From positions 62,001 to 126,000 of the forward strand of contig JBAYGT010000004.1 of the NCBI GenBank assembly GCA_041666525.1: a stretch of 64,000 bases of DNA, given 5' to 3'. Each line of letters begins with the position of its first letter. Positions within the stretch are counted from its first letter, which is position 1. The DNA is from JBAXTZ01 sp041666525. GTDB lineage: Bacteria > Bacillota > Negativicutes > JBAXTZ01. The notes under the pieces were generated by a model. It did not search any database and was not told the DNA's origin. It worked only from the letters and a program-made list of their open reading frames with translations. Below are positions 24,551 to 32,812 of this stretch, one piece after another. Position numbers and translations under genes: made by a program.

Positions 24551-25089
24551 ACATTTCAAATTTCAAATTTCAAAATTCAGATTTAAAGCGCGCTGTTTTT
24601 TTTGACAGAGACGGGGTGCTTAATGTCGATCACGGTTATGTATATAAGCCTGACGACTGGCAATGGACACCCGGCGCTATCGAAGCAATAAAGTGGTGCA
24701 ACGATAACAACTTTTTGGTTGTTGTTGTTACTAACCAAAGCGGCGTTGCCCGCGGCTATTACACTGAAACAGATGTTGTCAGTTTGCATGACTGGGTTAA
24801 CGAGGACTTGCGTAAACACAATGCGCGTATAGACGCTTTTTATTATTGTCCACATTATCCGGATGCCAAAAATTTAGAGTATGCTAAGGAGTGTGCTTGC
24901 CGCAAACCGCAACCAGGGATGTTGTTACAAGCTATTGCTAGATTTGACATTGATGCAGATTCGAGTATAATGTTTGGTGATAAACCAAGCGATATCGAAG
25001 CGGCGACCGCCGCGGGCATTCGCGGTGTGTTGGTCGAAAAAAACGCCGGTTGGCTCGATGTTTTAGCTTTTATTAAACGTGTGGGTTGA
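24547..25089 (+). CDS. gmhB: D-glycero-beta-D-manno-heptose-1,7-bisphosphate 7-phosphatase
   Basis: 180 residues. This HAD phosphatase removes the 7-phosphate before nucleotidyl transfer. The nucleophile and acid aspartates are Asp20 and Asp22 in FFDRDGVLN; TNQSGVARGYY and the zinc-binding cysteines (CPHYPD, CACRKPQPG) are conserved. The first ~13 residues (MNISNFKFQNSDL) come from the right heptad repeat and are not part of the family; the native protein would begin near Lys14. Translation probably depends on the S23-type gene upstream: ATGA overlap, with AGGATG 8 bases before the start inside that gene. Confidence 0.95.
   Translation: MNISNFKFQNSDLKRAVFFDRDGVLNVDHGYVYKPDDWQWTPGAIEAIKWCNDNNFLVVVVTNQSGVARGYYTETDVVSLHDWVNEDLRKHNARIDAFYYCPHYPDAKNLEYAKECACRKPQPGMLLQAIARFDIDADSSIMFGDKPSDIEAATAAGIRGVLVEKNAGWLDVLAFIKRVG
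24552..24585. repeat. Right inverted heptad repeat of the S23-type unit
   Basis: Units CATTTCA, AATTTCA, AATTTCA, AAATTCA, GATTTA run in 7-bp register within the first codons of gmhB. Bases 24559-24571 are the reverse complement of 24171-24183, and 24559-24584 match the lpdA copy with one mismatch. Confidence 0.85.
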
Positions 25090-25124
25090 AAAAACTCGTT
25101 TTCATAGAAAATATTGATGAGCTA

Positions 25125-25133
25125 TGCTATAAT
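25125..25133 (+). promoter_or_regulatory. Extended -10 promoter element of rfbB
   Basis: TGCTATAAT combines an exact TATAAT with an extended TG. It lies 59 bp before the rfbB start and opens the glycan locus. The leader between contains TTGTTTCTTTAATTT (25157-25171), which is nearly the same as the leader of legB. Confidence 0.6.
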
Positions 25134-25192
25134 TTCAAGAAATATGTTTTTGTACCTTGTTTCTTTAATTTCTGTTTGGGGGAGGTGTCAAA

Positions 25193-26215
25193 ATGACAAG
25201 AATTATTGTCACAGGTGGCGCCGGATTCATCGGCAGCAATTTTGTGCCGTATGTTTTGAAAAAACATCCTGCTTACCGTGTGATCAACATTGACTGTCTG
25301 ACTTATGCCGGTAATTTGGAAAATTTAACAGCGATTGAAAACAACCCTAACTATGTGTTTTATAAAACCGATATTACGGACAGAGTGGCTATCGCTGAGA
25401 TTTTCGTTAAAGAAAATATTGGCGAGAGTGATTATTGCGTAAATTTTGCCGCTGAGTCACACGTTGACCGTAGTATCGAAAATCCGGGAATTTTTATTAC
25501 TACTAATATTATCGGTACTCAAGTGTTGCTTGATGCTTGCAAAACCAGTGGTATCAAAAAATATCTGCAAGTATCGACCGATGAGGTCTATGGTTCGCTC
25601 GGCGCAACTGGGTCTTTCACCGAAACTACGCCACTCGCTCCGAATAGCCCGTATTCGGCGAGCAAAACCGGTGCGGACTGTATGGTGCGTGCGTATTTCG
25701 AAACTTTTGGATTGCCGGTGAATATCACTCGTTGTTCCAACAACTATGGACCCTATCAGTTTCCGGAAAAACTTATTCCGTTAATAATCAGCAATACACT
25801 GGAAGATAAAAATTTGCCGGTGTATGGTGACGGTTTGCAAATTCGTGATTGGCTACATGTTACTGATCATTGTGAAGCGATTGACTGTGTTTTACATAGC
25901 GCGAAGGTTGGCGAAGTGTATAACATCGGCGGGAAAAACGAAAAGGCTAATATCGATATCGTTAAGTTGATTCTTCACACCTTAGGAAAATCGGAAAGCT
26001 TAATCAGGTATGTTACTGACCGTCTTGGTCACGACCGTCGTTACGCGATTGACGCCGGAAAAATTAAACGTGATTTAGACTGGGAACCAAAATATACTTT
26101 CGAGCAGGGCATCAAAGAAACTATCCAGTGGTATCTTGACAACCGTAAATGGTGGGAAGATATCAAAAGCGGTGAATATACCAGATATTATGAGACAATG
26201 TATAGCGCAAGATAG
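25193..26215 (+). CDS. rfbB: dTDP-glucose 4,6-dehydratase
   Basis: 340 residues, full length. It makes dTDP-4-keto-6-deoxyglucose, the precursor of dTDP-rhamnose and many deoxysugars. Features are the NAD motif GGAGFIGSNF at 8-17, FAAESHVDRSI, STDEVYGSLG, and YSASK at 154-158. A strong GGGGGAGGTG precedes the ATG. No rmlA, rmlC or rmlD is found in the window, so the thymidylyltransferase and later enzymes must lie elsewhere. A promoter lies upstream, and the export genes follow 10 bp later. Confidence 0.95.
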   Translation: MTRIIVTGGAGFIGSNFVPYVLKKHPAYRVINIDCLTYAGNLENLTAIENNPNYVFYKTDITDRVAIAEIFVKENIGESDYCVNFAAESHVDRSIENPGIFITTNIIGTQVLLDACKTSGIKKYLQVSTDEVYGSLGATGSFTETTPLAPNSPYSASKTGADCMVRAYFETFGLPVNITRCSNNYGPYQFPEKLIPLIISNTLEDKNLPVYGDGLQIRDWLHVTDHCEAIDCVLHSAKVGEVYNIGGKNEKANIDIVKLILHTLGKSESLIRYVTDRLGHDRRYAIDAGKIKRDLDWEPKYTFEQGIKETIQWYLDNRKWWEDIKSGEYTRYYETMYSAR

Positions 26216-26225
26216 AGAGGTTATA

Positions 26226-26951
26226 GTGAAAAAACTATTATGTTTGTTGATTTCGCTTATGTTGTTGGCAAACGCGGTTTGTTCTGCAGCGTCGGTTGTA
26301 CAAGAATATCTGTTGGGCGTTGGTGATGTGTTAAACATTCAGGTTGTCGGATTGGATTCGGCAAGCAATAATATGGCAAATACGGCCAACACTAATATTG
26401 CCAGTGCTACTACGGTTAATTACAATACTGGCTCTAGCGGTTATATGATTAGGCCGGATGGCAAATTTGAATTTCCCTTTATTGGCGAAGTCAGCGCCGC
26501 TGGCAAAACTCCGAGTCAATTGAACCGGGAAATTACCGGCAGATTGGCTGAATATCTTAAGGCACCTAGTGTGGCAATTAACGTGACAAAGTTTCATACA
26601 ACCCGTGTGTATGTTCTTGGCGAAGTAGTGAGACCCGGACTCTATGAACTCGAACGTGAGCACAATTTGGTTGATTCTATTGGTATTGCCGGCGGCTATA
26701 CGAAATATGCCGCCAAGAAAACGATATTTGTTATCCGCGATTCCAATAAAGATGAGCCGATTGTTTGCAATTTACTCAACATGCTGGAAAAAGGCGATAG
26801 TTCGCAGAACATTGAACTTCACGATGGCGATGTGGTATATCTTTCTAATAACGGCAAAATCGATTGGAATTTGGATATCTTTCCGTGGTTTCAGGCTATT
26901 GCCAATTCCGCAACGGCGGTTGCTACTGTCTACGCAATTCAAGGAAAATAG
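26226..26951 (+). CDS. Wza-like polysaccharide export protein
   Basis: About 241 residues starting at GTG 26226, after GAGAGG. The N-terminus KKLLCLLISLMLLANAVCSA is a signal peptide; NAVC is a poor lipobox, so signal peptidase I cleavage seems more likely than lipidation. The mature protein has the poly-export domain (YLLGVGDVLNIQVVG, GYMIRPDGKFEFPFIGEV) and a SLBB domain (TRVYVLGEVVRPGLYEL, IAGGYTKYAA). It is shorter than Wza (about 379), so it may lack a full outer-membrane barrel. It pairs with the Wzc-like protein next door. Confidence 0.9.
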   Translation: MKKLLCLLISLMLLANAVCSAASVVQEYLLGVGDVLNIQVVGLDSASNNMANTANTNIASATTVNYNTGSSGYMIRPDGKFEFPFIGEVSAAGKTPSQLNREITGRLAEYLKAPSVAINVTKFHTTRVYVLGEVVRPGLYELEREHNLVDSIGIAGGYTKYAAKKTIFVIRDSNKDEPIVCNLLNMLEKGDSSQNIELHDGDVVYLSNNGKIDWNLDIFPWFQAIANSATAVATVYAIQGK

Positions 26952-27089
26952 TAGTCAATTTGGTAATTTATAATGAATAATGCTAGCGGATAACCTGATA
27001 ACTTCTCAATCTACTACGCTAACTACACAAACTTATATTTGGTACAAATTAGTAAGCAATACATTAATACGATAGAAGATGGGGTACGC

Positions 27090-28547
27090 GTGGAACAAAC
27101 AATTGATCTAAATAGTATTATTAGAATAATCAAGAAGCGCTATAAATTGATATTTTTTGTTTTTTTGTTTTCGGTTTTATTGATGGTATTAGTGAACCTT
27201 AAATCTTCTCCGGTCTACGAGGCGAGCGCGACCTTGCGGATTACACAGAAACAAGGTTTGGGGAATTCGCTTTTAAGCGAATTTTCCGGTGCAAGCAGTT
27301 TTATGACTAAAGAACTAATGGCAACTTACGCGGAGATGCTTACGAGTCGTTCAGTAGTTCAGACAATGATCGACAAATCATGGAGTCCAGTGCGACTTGA
27401 CGAAAAAAAACCTGTTTATAGCTCTTATGTTGGGTTGATCACTACCACTCCGGTACGTGACACTCAAATATTAAAGGTGTCGGTAAGAGGTGGTTCGCCT
27501 GAAGAAGCAAAATTGCGTACTAATGTTTTGATTACAGCATTTATTGATCGTTTAGCGATGTTATCGCAAGAGGACCAGAAAACGGTGCGAAAATTCATCG
27601 GCGTACGACTGAATGAAATTCAGAGAGAGTTGGATAAGGCCGAAGCAATTCTCACAGCATACAAAACAGACAATAAGATTGTTTCTCCGAGCGATGAGGC
27701 AAAGGCGTTGTTGGAAGCAGTTGTCAATCTTGACAGGATCGATGCTGAAAACGAAGTCAAAACAATATCGGCGCAGGCGCAATTGGACACCGCGAACGCA
27801 CAATTGGCTTCAGAGGCACCGGGATTTGTCGCCAGCAGTCAATTAATAGAGCAGTATAAAAGCAAAATTGCTGATCTTGAAGTGCAAAAAACGATGCTCA
27901 TGCAGCAGTATACCGCTAAACATCCCCAAGTGATCGGAGTGCAGGCGGCGCTTGATGAATTGAAAAAAAATCTAAAAATTGAAGCAAACAATATAGCGAC
28001 ATCGAACGCACCTTCAGCGAATCCGGTTCATGTTGGATTGGTGCAAGCAAAAATTCTGGCAGAATCTACCGTTGAAGCAGGCAGGGCTCAAAAAAATGCC
28101 ATCAAGCGGGAATCGGAATCACGCTTGAAAAAATTAGGTATGATGCCGGGAAAAGAGAGCAAACTTATTCAACTGATGCGCGATGCTAAGGTGACCGAGC
28201 AGATGTATCTTATGATGTCGCAGCGTTATGAAGAAGCACGAATCAATGAAGTTATGACTCCTCGTGATGTGCGTATAGTTGACGAGGCGGTCGCTCCTGA
28301 TAATTATATTGCTCCTAAGGAAAAATTTAATTTACTTGTCGGGGCTATTATTGGATTAATTGTTGCCTTCTTCTTAGCGTTTACGCTGGAATATTTTAAT
28401 CGTACAATACGCAATTCCGATGATGTCGAACACTTCCTGAAGTTGCCGGTACTAGGTCAGATTCCCGATTATTCGGTAAAACAGCGCAATTTCTACGGCA
28501 GAATGAACAAATCGAAACACGGGAGAGAGTATTCTAATAGGTTATAA
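27090..28547 (+). CDS. Wzz/Wzc-type chain-length determinant (GNVR domain)
   Basis: About 485 residues. It has an N-terminal Wzz segment with a membrane span (~15-35), a long periplasmic coiled-coil region (~190-370), and a second membrane span (~415-435) preceded by the proline-rich PKEKFNLL junction. No kinase domain follows, since the BY-kinase is a separate gene, as in Bacillota. It should act in the inner membrane as co-polymerase and periplasmic adaptor. The GTG start at 27090 follows GGGG; an upstream TTG at 27039 is possible. Confidence 0.88.
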   Translation: MEQTIDLNSIIRIIKKRYKLIFFVFLFSVLLMVLVNLKSSPVYEASATLRITQKQGLGNSLLSEFSGASSFMTKELMATYAEMLTSRSVVQTMIDKSWSPVRLDEKKPVYSSYVGLITTTPVRDTQILKVSVRGGSPEEAKLRTNVLITAFIDRLAMLSQEDQKTVRKFIGVRLNEIQRELDKAEAILTAYKTDNKIVSPSDEAKALLEAVVNLDRIDAENEVKTISAQAQLDTANAQLASEAPGFVASSQLIEQYKSKIADLEVQKTMLMQQYTAKHPQVIGVQAALDELKKNLKIEANNIATSNAPSANPVHVGLVQAKILAESTVEAGRAQKNAIKRESESRLKKLGMMPGKESKLIQLMRDAKVTEQMYLMMSQRYEEARINEVMTPRDVRIVDEAVAPDNYIAPKEKFNLLVGAIIGLIVAFFLAFTLEYFNRTIRNSDDVEHFLKLPVLGQIPDYSVKQRNFYGRMNKSKHGREYSNRL

Positions 28548-28603
28548 AATTGTCAATAAAAAGAGCCATTGAGTCTTTTGACTATTTAGTCGTAAGGAAG
28601 CAT

Positions 28604-29356
28604 ATGAAAATATTTAGTATTTTTAACAAAAGAAGCAAAAGCAATCGTAGCCGGAGTAAAAACCAGGAAGACGGCTACGAGGGTTTAATTGCTTCAAAAG
28701 AATTGAAATCACCGGCGACGGAAGCTTATCGGGTGTTGCGTACCAATATTCATTACGCCGCGACTGAAAACCAGTTGCGCACTTTGTTGTTTACCAGTGC
28801 CGGCCCTAGCGAGGGGAAAAGTGTTACTTCGGCAAATACCGCGGTTGTTATAGCGCAGAGTGGTAAAAAAGTAGTGCTCGTCGATTGTGATTTACGCAAA
28901 CCGTCGCAACATCGAATTTGGGCAACCGACCGTGCAGTTGGGGTAACGAATGTGTTGGTTGAAAACTGGCCAATTGATGATGTTTTAATTACAACCAAAG
29001 TACCTAATTTGTCGGTCGTCCTATCTGGACCGATTCCGCCTAATCCGGCAGAATTACTGGGCACGGCAAAATATGTTAAGTTTATAGAGAGTTTGAAAGA
29101 GCGTTTTGATATAGTTATCATTGATGCTCCGCCGACGATTGCCGTGACCGACGCCAGCGTTATTGCATCTAAAGTTGACGGGGTTGTTTTGGTTTGTAAT
29201 ACGGAATTAGCCCGGCCAGAAATGGCAAAGAAAGCCAAAGAGTTATTATTGAATGCCAAGGCTAATATTCTCGGCGTGGTGCTCAACAAAATGGAAGTTC
29301 AGGGTAGCGACTATTACTATTACTACTACTACGGGCAAAGCGAGAAGGCAGGATGA
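28604..29356 (+). CDS. BY-family tyrosine kinase (CpsD/CapB type)
   Basis: About 250 residues. Walker A is GPSEGKS with Lys72, Walker A' is VVLVDCDLRKPSQH and Walker B is VIIDAPPT. The C-terminus holds seven consecutive tyrosines followed by GQ, the autophosphorylation cluster. It phosphorylates itself when contacting the cytosolic tail of its transmembrane activator, here the gene just upstream, and cycles to control polymer length. ATG 28604 follows AAGGAAG; an upstream TTG at 28550 is less likely. Confidence 0.93.
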   Translation: MKIFSIFNKRSKSNRSRSKNQEDGYEGLIASKELKSPATEAYRVLRTNIHYAATENQLRTLLFTSAGPSEGKSVTSANTAVVIAQSGKKVVLVDCDLRKPSQHRIWATDRAVGVTNVLVENWPIDDVLITTKVPNLSVVLSGPIPPNPAELLGTAKYVKFIESLKERFDIVIIDAPPTIAVTDASVIASKVDGVVLVCNTELARPEMAKKAKELLLNAKANILGVVLNKMEVQGSDYYYYYYYGQSEKAG

Positions 29357-29399
29357 TCTTAAAGCATTGTTGCAATTTTTCTGAGTTATTCTTAATTTG

Positions 29400-29408
29400 T
29401 GGTAGAAT
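29400..29408 (+). promoter_or_regulatory. Extended -10 promoter element of legB
   Basis: TGGTAGAAT fits an extended -10 (TGn-TAGAAT). The leader contains TTGTTTCTTTAGTTT (29440-29454), matching the rfbB leader in 14 of 15 positions, followed by GAGGTG and the legB ATG. Confidence 0.5.
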
Positions 29409-29463
29409 ATTTTGAAAGATGATAAAAGAGTATCTAACTTTGTTTCTTTAGTTTGAGGTGTAT

Positions 29464-30474
29464 ATGAATTTGCAGAGGAAAAAAATACTAGTAACAGGTG
29501 CTGACGGTTTTATTGGCTCGCATTTAACGGAAACGCTAGTGCGACGAGGCTATGACGTTCGTGCGTTCGTTCTTTATAATTCTTTTAATTCATGGGGTTG
29601 GCTTGATAATTCACCAAAAGAAGTAAGAGACAATCTGGAAATTTTTTCTGGAGATATTCGTGATCCTTATGGCGTAAAATCGGCAATGAGAGGTTGCGAT
29701 GTTGTATTGCACCTAGCAGCGCTAATTGCTATTCCTTACTCATACCATTCACCAGACACTTATGTCGATACTAATGTTAAAGGCACGCTCAACATTGTTC
29801 AAGCGGCAAGAGAACTAGGTGTTGAAAAAGTTGTACATACATCAACTAGTGAAGTATACGGTACTGCTAAATTTGTGCCGATAACTGAAGAGCACCCGTT
29901 ACAGGGGCAGTCACCGTATTCTGCCAGCAAAATTGGTGCTGATCAAATTGCGATGTCGTTCTACTCTTCTTTTGGAACACCGGTCGCGATAATTCGACCG
30001 TTTAACACCTATGGTCCGCGACAATCGGCACGCGCTGTGATACCTACTGTTATTGCGCAAATAGCTAATGGTATTCGCAAAATTAAGCTGGGTGCGCTAA
30101 CTCCTACTAGAGATTTTAATTATGTTAAAGACACTGTCGACGGTTTCATCGCGATAGCGAACAGTGAAAAATCAGTAGGCGAAGTAATAAATATCGGTAG
30201 TAATTATGAGATATCGATTGGTGATACGGTTCAACTAATTGCCGAAATTATGGGAGTCGATATTGAGATACAAACCGACCAAGACCGACTCCGTCCGGAA
30301 AAAAGCGAGGTTGAACGGCTGTGGGCTGATAATACTAAGGCTTGCAAATTAATCGACTGGAAACCAAATTATGGAGCGCGAGACGGGTTGCGACGCGGTT
30401 TGAAAGAGACGATTGAGTGGTTTTTAGACAAAGACAACTTAAAACAATACAAAGCGAGTATTTATAATATATGA
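29464..30474 (+). CDS. legB: NAD-dependent 4,6-dehydratase LegB (GDP-GlcNAc type)
   Basis: About 336 residues, an extended SDR with GADGFIGSH at the N-terminus, STSEVYGTA and YSASK. The IPYSYHSPDTYVDTNVKGT segment and the whole pattern match the LegB group. LegB makes the 4-keto-6-deoxy-N-acetylglucosamine nucleotide that starts legionaminic acid synthesis. ATG 29464 follows GAGGTG. It overlaps legC by 4 bp and heads the legB-C-G-I-H-ptmE run. Confidence 0.9.
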   Translation: MNLQRKKILVTGADGFIGSHLTETLVRRGYDVRAFVLYNSFNSWGWLDNSPKEVRDNLEIFSGDIRDPYGVKSAMRGCDVVLHLAALIAIPYSYHSPDTYVDTNVKGTLNIVQAARELGVEKVVHTSTSEVYGTAKFVPITEEHPLQGQSPYSASKIGADQIAMSFYSSFGTPVAIIRPFNTYGPRQSARAVIPTVIAQIANGIRKIKLGALTPTRDFNYVKDTVDGFIAIANSEKSVGEVINIGSNYEISIGDTVQLIAEIMGVDIEIQTDQDRLRPEKSEVERLWADNTKACKLIDWKPNYGARDGLRRGLKETIEWFLDKDNLKQYKASIYNI

Positions 30475-31637
30475 AAACAATAGATGTTGGAAAGATTGTT
30501 AGTTCAATCAAGTCTGTTTTGTCAGAACAGAATAATGATCGAATTGGTTTACATGAGCCGTGTTTTGAAGGCAACGAGTGGAAGTATGTAAAGGAATGTA
30601 TCGATACCCGTTGGGTGTCTTCGGTAGGAAAGTTCGTTGATACTTTCGAGGAGCAGTTGGCTGAATTTGCTGGTGTCAAAAAAGCTATTGCCACCTCGAA
30701 TGGAACGGCAGCGCTTCATATCTGTCTAAAACTTGTTGGTGTAAAAGCAAATGATGAAGTGTTGGTGCCGGCTTTAACCTTTATTGCTACTGCTAACGTG
30801 GTGGAATACTGTGATGCGATACCGCATTTTGTGGATAGCGAGGAAAAGACCTTAGGAATTGATCCGAAGAAACTTGCGGATTATTTGAGTGAGATTGCTG
30901 TAATCAAAGATAACGAGTGTTTTAATTCTAAAACCGGCAGGAGAATTAAAGCGGTAGTGCCGATGCATACTTTTGGACATCCGGTTGATTTGGATGAACT
31001 GGTAAAAGTGTGTGAGAAGTATCACATAGAATTAGTGGAAGATGCCGCTGAGGCGCTAGGAACACTGTATAAGGGGAAACATGTCGGCAATTGGGGAAAA
31101 GTTACTGCAGTAAGTTTTAACGGCAACAAAATTATCACCTGCGGCGGTGGCGGAGCGATTCTCACTAACGATGTCGAGTTGGGTAATTTGGCGAAGCATC
31201 TTACTACTCAAGCAAAGCTACCGCATAAATGGGCTTTTCGACACGATATGGTTGGCTATAACTATCGGATGCCGAACATCAACGCCGCGCTTGGTTGCGC
31301 GCAATTGGAACAACTCCCGGGATTTGTTAAAAAGAAAAGAGCACTAGCGGAGCGTTATTGTGAAGCATTTAGAGAGTTAGCTGGAGTTGACTTTTTTGTA
31401 GAGCCCGAATTTGCCAAAGGAATTTATTGGCTAAACGCAATTATGCTAAGCTCAGAGGATAGGGCTTTGCGCGGTGATGTGTTAACGCAATTAAATGATA
31501 ATGGTATCATGGCTCGACCCGCTTGGGATTTGATGTATACTTTGCCTATGTATAAAGACAATCCGCGAATGGAATGTGAAGTGGCGGAAAACATCGTGGC
31601 GCGGTTAATTAATATTCCCAGTAGTGTGTATTTATAA
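30471..31637 (+). CDS. legC: LegC-family PLP aminotransferase
   Basis: 388 residues, DegT/DnrJ/EryC1 fold. It aminates the 4-keto sugar made by LegB. The PLP lysine is Lys220 in SFNGNKIITCGGGG; CFEGNEWKYVKECIDTRWVSS and ATSNGTAALHICL are typical of the LegC group. The start overlaps legB (ATGA) and the stop overlaps legG by one base. Confidence 0.92.
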   Translation: MKTIDVGKIVSSIKSVLSEQNNDRIGLHEPCFEGNEWKYVKECIDTRWVSSVGKFVDTFEEQLAEFAGVKKAIATSNGTAALHICLKLVGVKANDEVLVPALTFIATANVVEYCDAIPHFVDSEEKTLGIDPKKLADYLSEIAVIKDNECFNSKTGRRIKAVVPMHTFGHPVDLDELVKVCEKYHIELVEDAAEALGTLYKGKHVGNWGKVTAVSFNGNKIITCGGGGAILTNDVELGNLAKHLTTQAKLPHKWAFRHDMVGYNYRMPNINAALGCAQLEQLPGFVKKKRALAERYCEAFRELAGVDFFVEPEFAKGIYWLNAIMLSSEDRALRGDVLTQLNDNGIMARPAWDLMYTLPMYKDNPRMECEVAENIVARLINIPSSVYL

Positions 31638-32812
31638 TGAGCATAGCGGTAAGGAAAATTTGCGTTGTGACCGGATCTCGTGCTGATTACGGTCTGATGT
31701 ATTGGTTATTAAAAGAAATTCAGGGCGATTCAGAGTTTATTCTGCAAATAGTTGCTACTGGTATGCATTTGTCATCCGAGTTTGGCTTGACTTATAAGAT
31801 AATCGAGCAAGATGGGTTTAGTATTAACGAAAAAGTGGAAATGTTGCTGGCTAGTGACACTCCTGTCGGTGTGACAAAATCGATTGGGGTCGCGGTTGTT
31901 GGTTTTGCTGATACCTTTGCGAGATTGGCTCCTGATATAGTAATTTTGCTTGGCGATCGCTATGAAATAATGGCAGCGGCACAAGCGGCGCTCATCGCCA
32001 AAATACCGATAGCGCATATCGCTGGAGGAGATACTACAGAGGGAGCTTTTGACGAAGCAATACGGCACTGTATAACTAAGATGGCACACTTGCATTTTGT
32101 TACTAATGAGCAAGCATTGCTGCGAGTACTTCAACTTGGCGAAAACCCGGAATACGTTTTCAATTTTGGCAGTCCGGGCATCGACTATATCAAAAAAATA
32201 TCTTTACTTGACCGTGAAAATTTGGAAAAAGAATTAGATTTTCGTTTTCAAAAAATAAATCTTTTGATTACTTTTCACCCGGTTACACTTGAAGATAGAA
32301 CAGCTCAAAAACAGTTTTATGCGCTGTTATCCGCGCTTGATCAGCTTGGCAGTGACGTTGGAATTATATTTACCAAACCGAATTCAGATACTGACGGAAA
32401 AATAATTATCCAGATGATGGAAGATTATGTTCTACATCGACCCAACGCTAAAGTGTTTACTTCACTTGGACAGCTGCGTTATTTAAGTGCAATTGCACAA
32501 GTAGATGCGGTTGTCGGTAATTCGTCAAGCGGACTCTATGAAGTGCCATCTTTTAACAAACCTACCGTGAATATTGGCAACAGGCAAAAAGGTCGATTGC
32601 ATGCTTCGTCGGTAATTAATTGTAAACCAGAAGCTCAAGAAATTTTTGATACGATTCAAAACGCTTTTAAACTGGACTGCTCTTGTGTAGTAAATCCCTA
32701 CGGGGCAGGAAATAGTTCAAAAAGAATTTTCAAAGTATTGAAAACGACCAATGATTATCGCGCCTTGCTACAAAAACATTTTTTCGAGGTAGCTGCAAAT
32801 GTTTCCAAATAA
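31637..32812 (+). CDS. legG: Hydrolysing UDP/GDP-GlcNAc 2-epimerase, LegG/NeuC type
   Basis: 391 residues. It removes the nucleotide and epimerises C2 to give 2,4-diacetamido-2,4,6-trideoxymannose. N-terminal VVTGSRADYGLMYWLLKEI, ILLGDRYE, HIAGGDTTEGAFDE and VVGNSSSGLYE are the family marks. In the GDP-sugar legionaminate route the substrate carries GDP instead of UDP. It overlaps legI by 14 bp. Confidence 0.93.
   Translation: MSIAVRKICVVTGSRADYGLMYWLLKEIQGDSEFILQIVATGMHLSSEFGLTYKIIEQDGFSINEKVEMLLASDTPVGVTKSIGVAVVGFADTFARLAPDIVILLGDRYEIMAAAQAALIAKIPIAHIAGGDTTEGAFDEAIRHCITKMAHLHFVTNEQALLRVLQLGENPEYVFNFGSPGIDYIKKISLLDRENLEKELDFRFQKINLLITFHPVTLEDRTAQKQFYALLSALDQLGSDVGIIFTKPNSDTDGKIIIQMMEDYVLHRPNAKVFTSLGQLRYLSAIAQVDAVVGNSSSGLYEVPSFNKPTVNIGNRQKGRLHASSVINCKPEAQEIFDTIQNAFKLDCSCVVNPYGAGNSSKRIFKVLKTTNDYRALLQKHFFEVAANVSK

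Noticed and set aside
24159..24585. Diversity-generating retroelement because of the Avd-like S23 protein
   Set aside because: No reverse transcriptase, template repeat or variable repeat pair with adenine-specific changes is present nearby.
24159..24585. 23S rRNA intervening sequence
   Set aside because: The flanks are hldA and gmhB coding sequence, not rRNA.
1357..24585. Heptad arrays as CRISPR repeats
   Set aside because: The units are 7 bases without spacers, degenerate, and no cas gene is present.
29396..29412. ops/JUMPstart element (GTGGTAG) upstream of legB
   Set aside because: Only part of the ops consensus matches and the same bases fit an extended -10 promoter; no JUMPstart context was seen.
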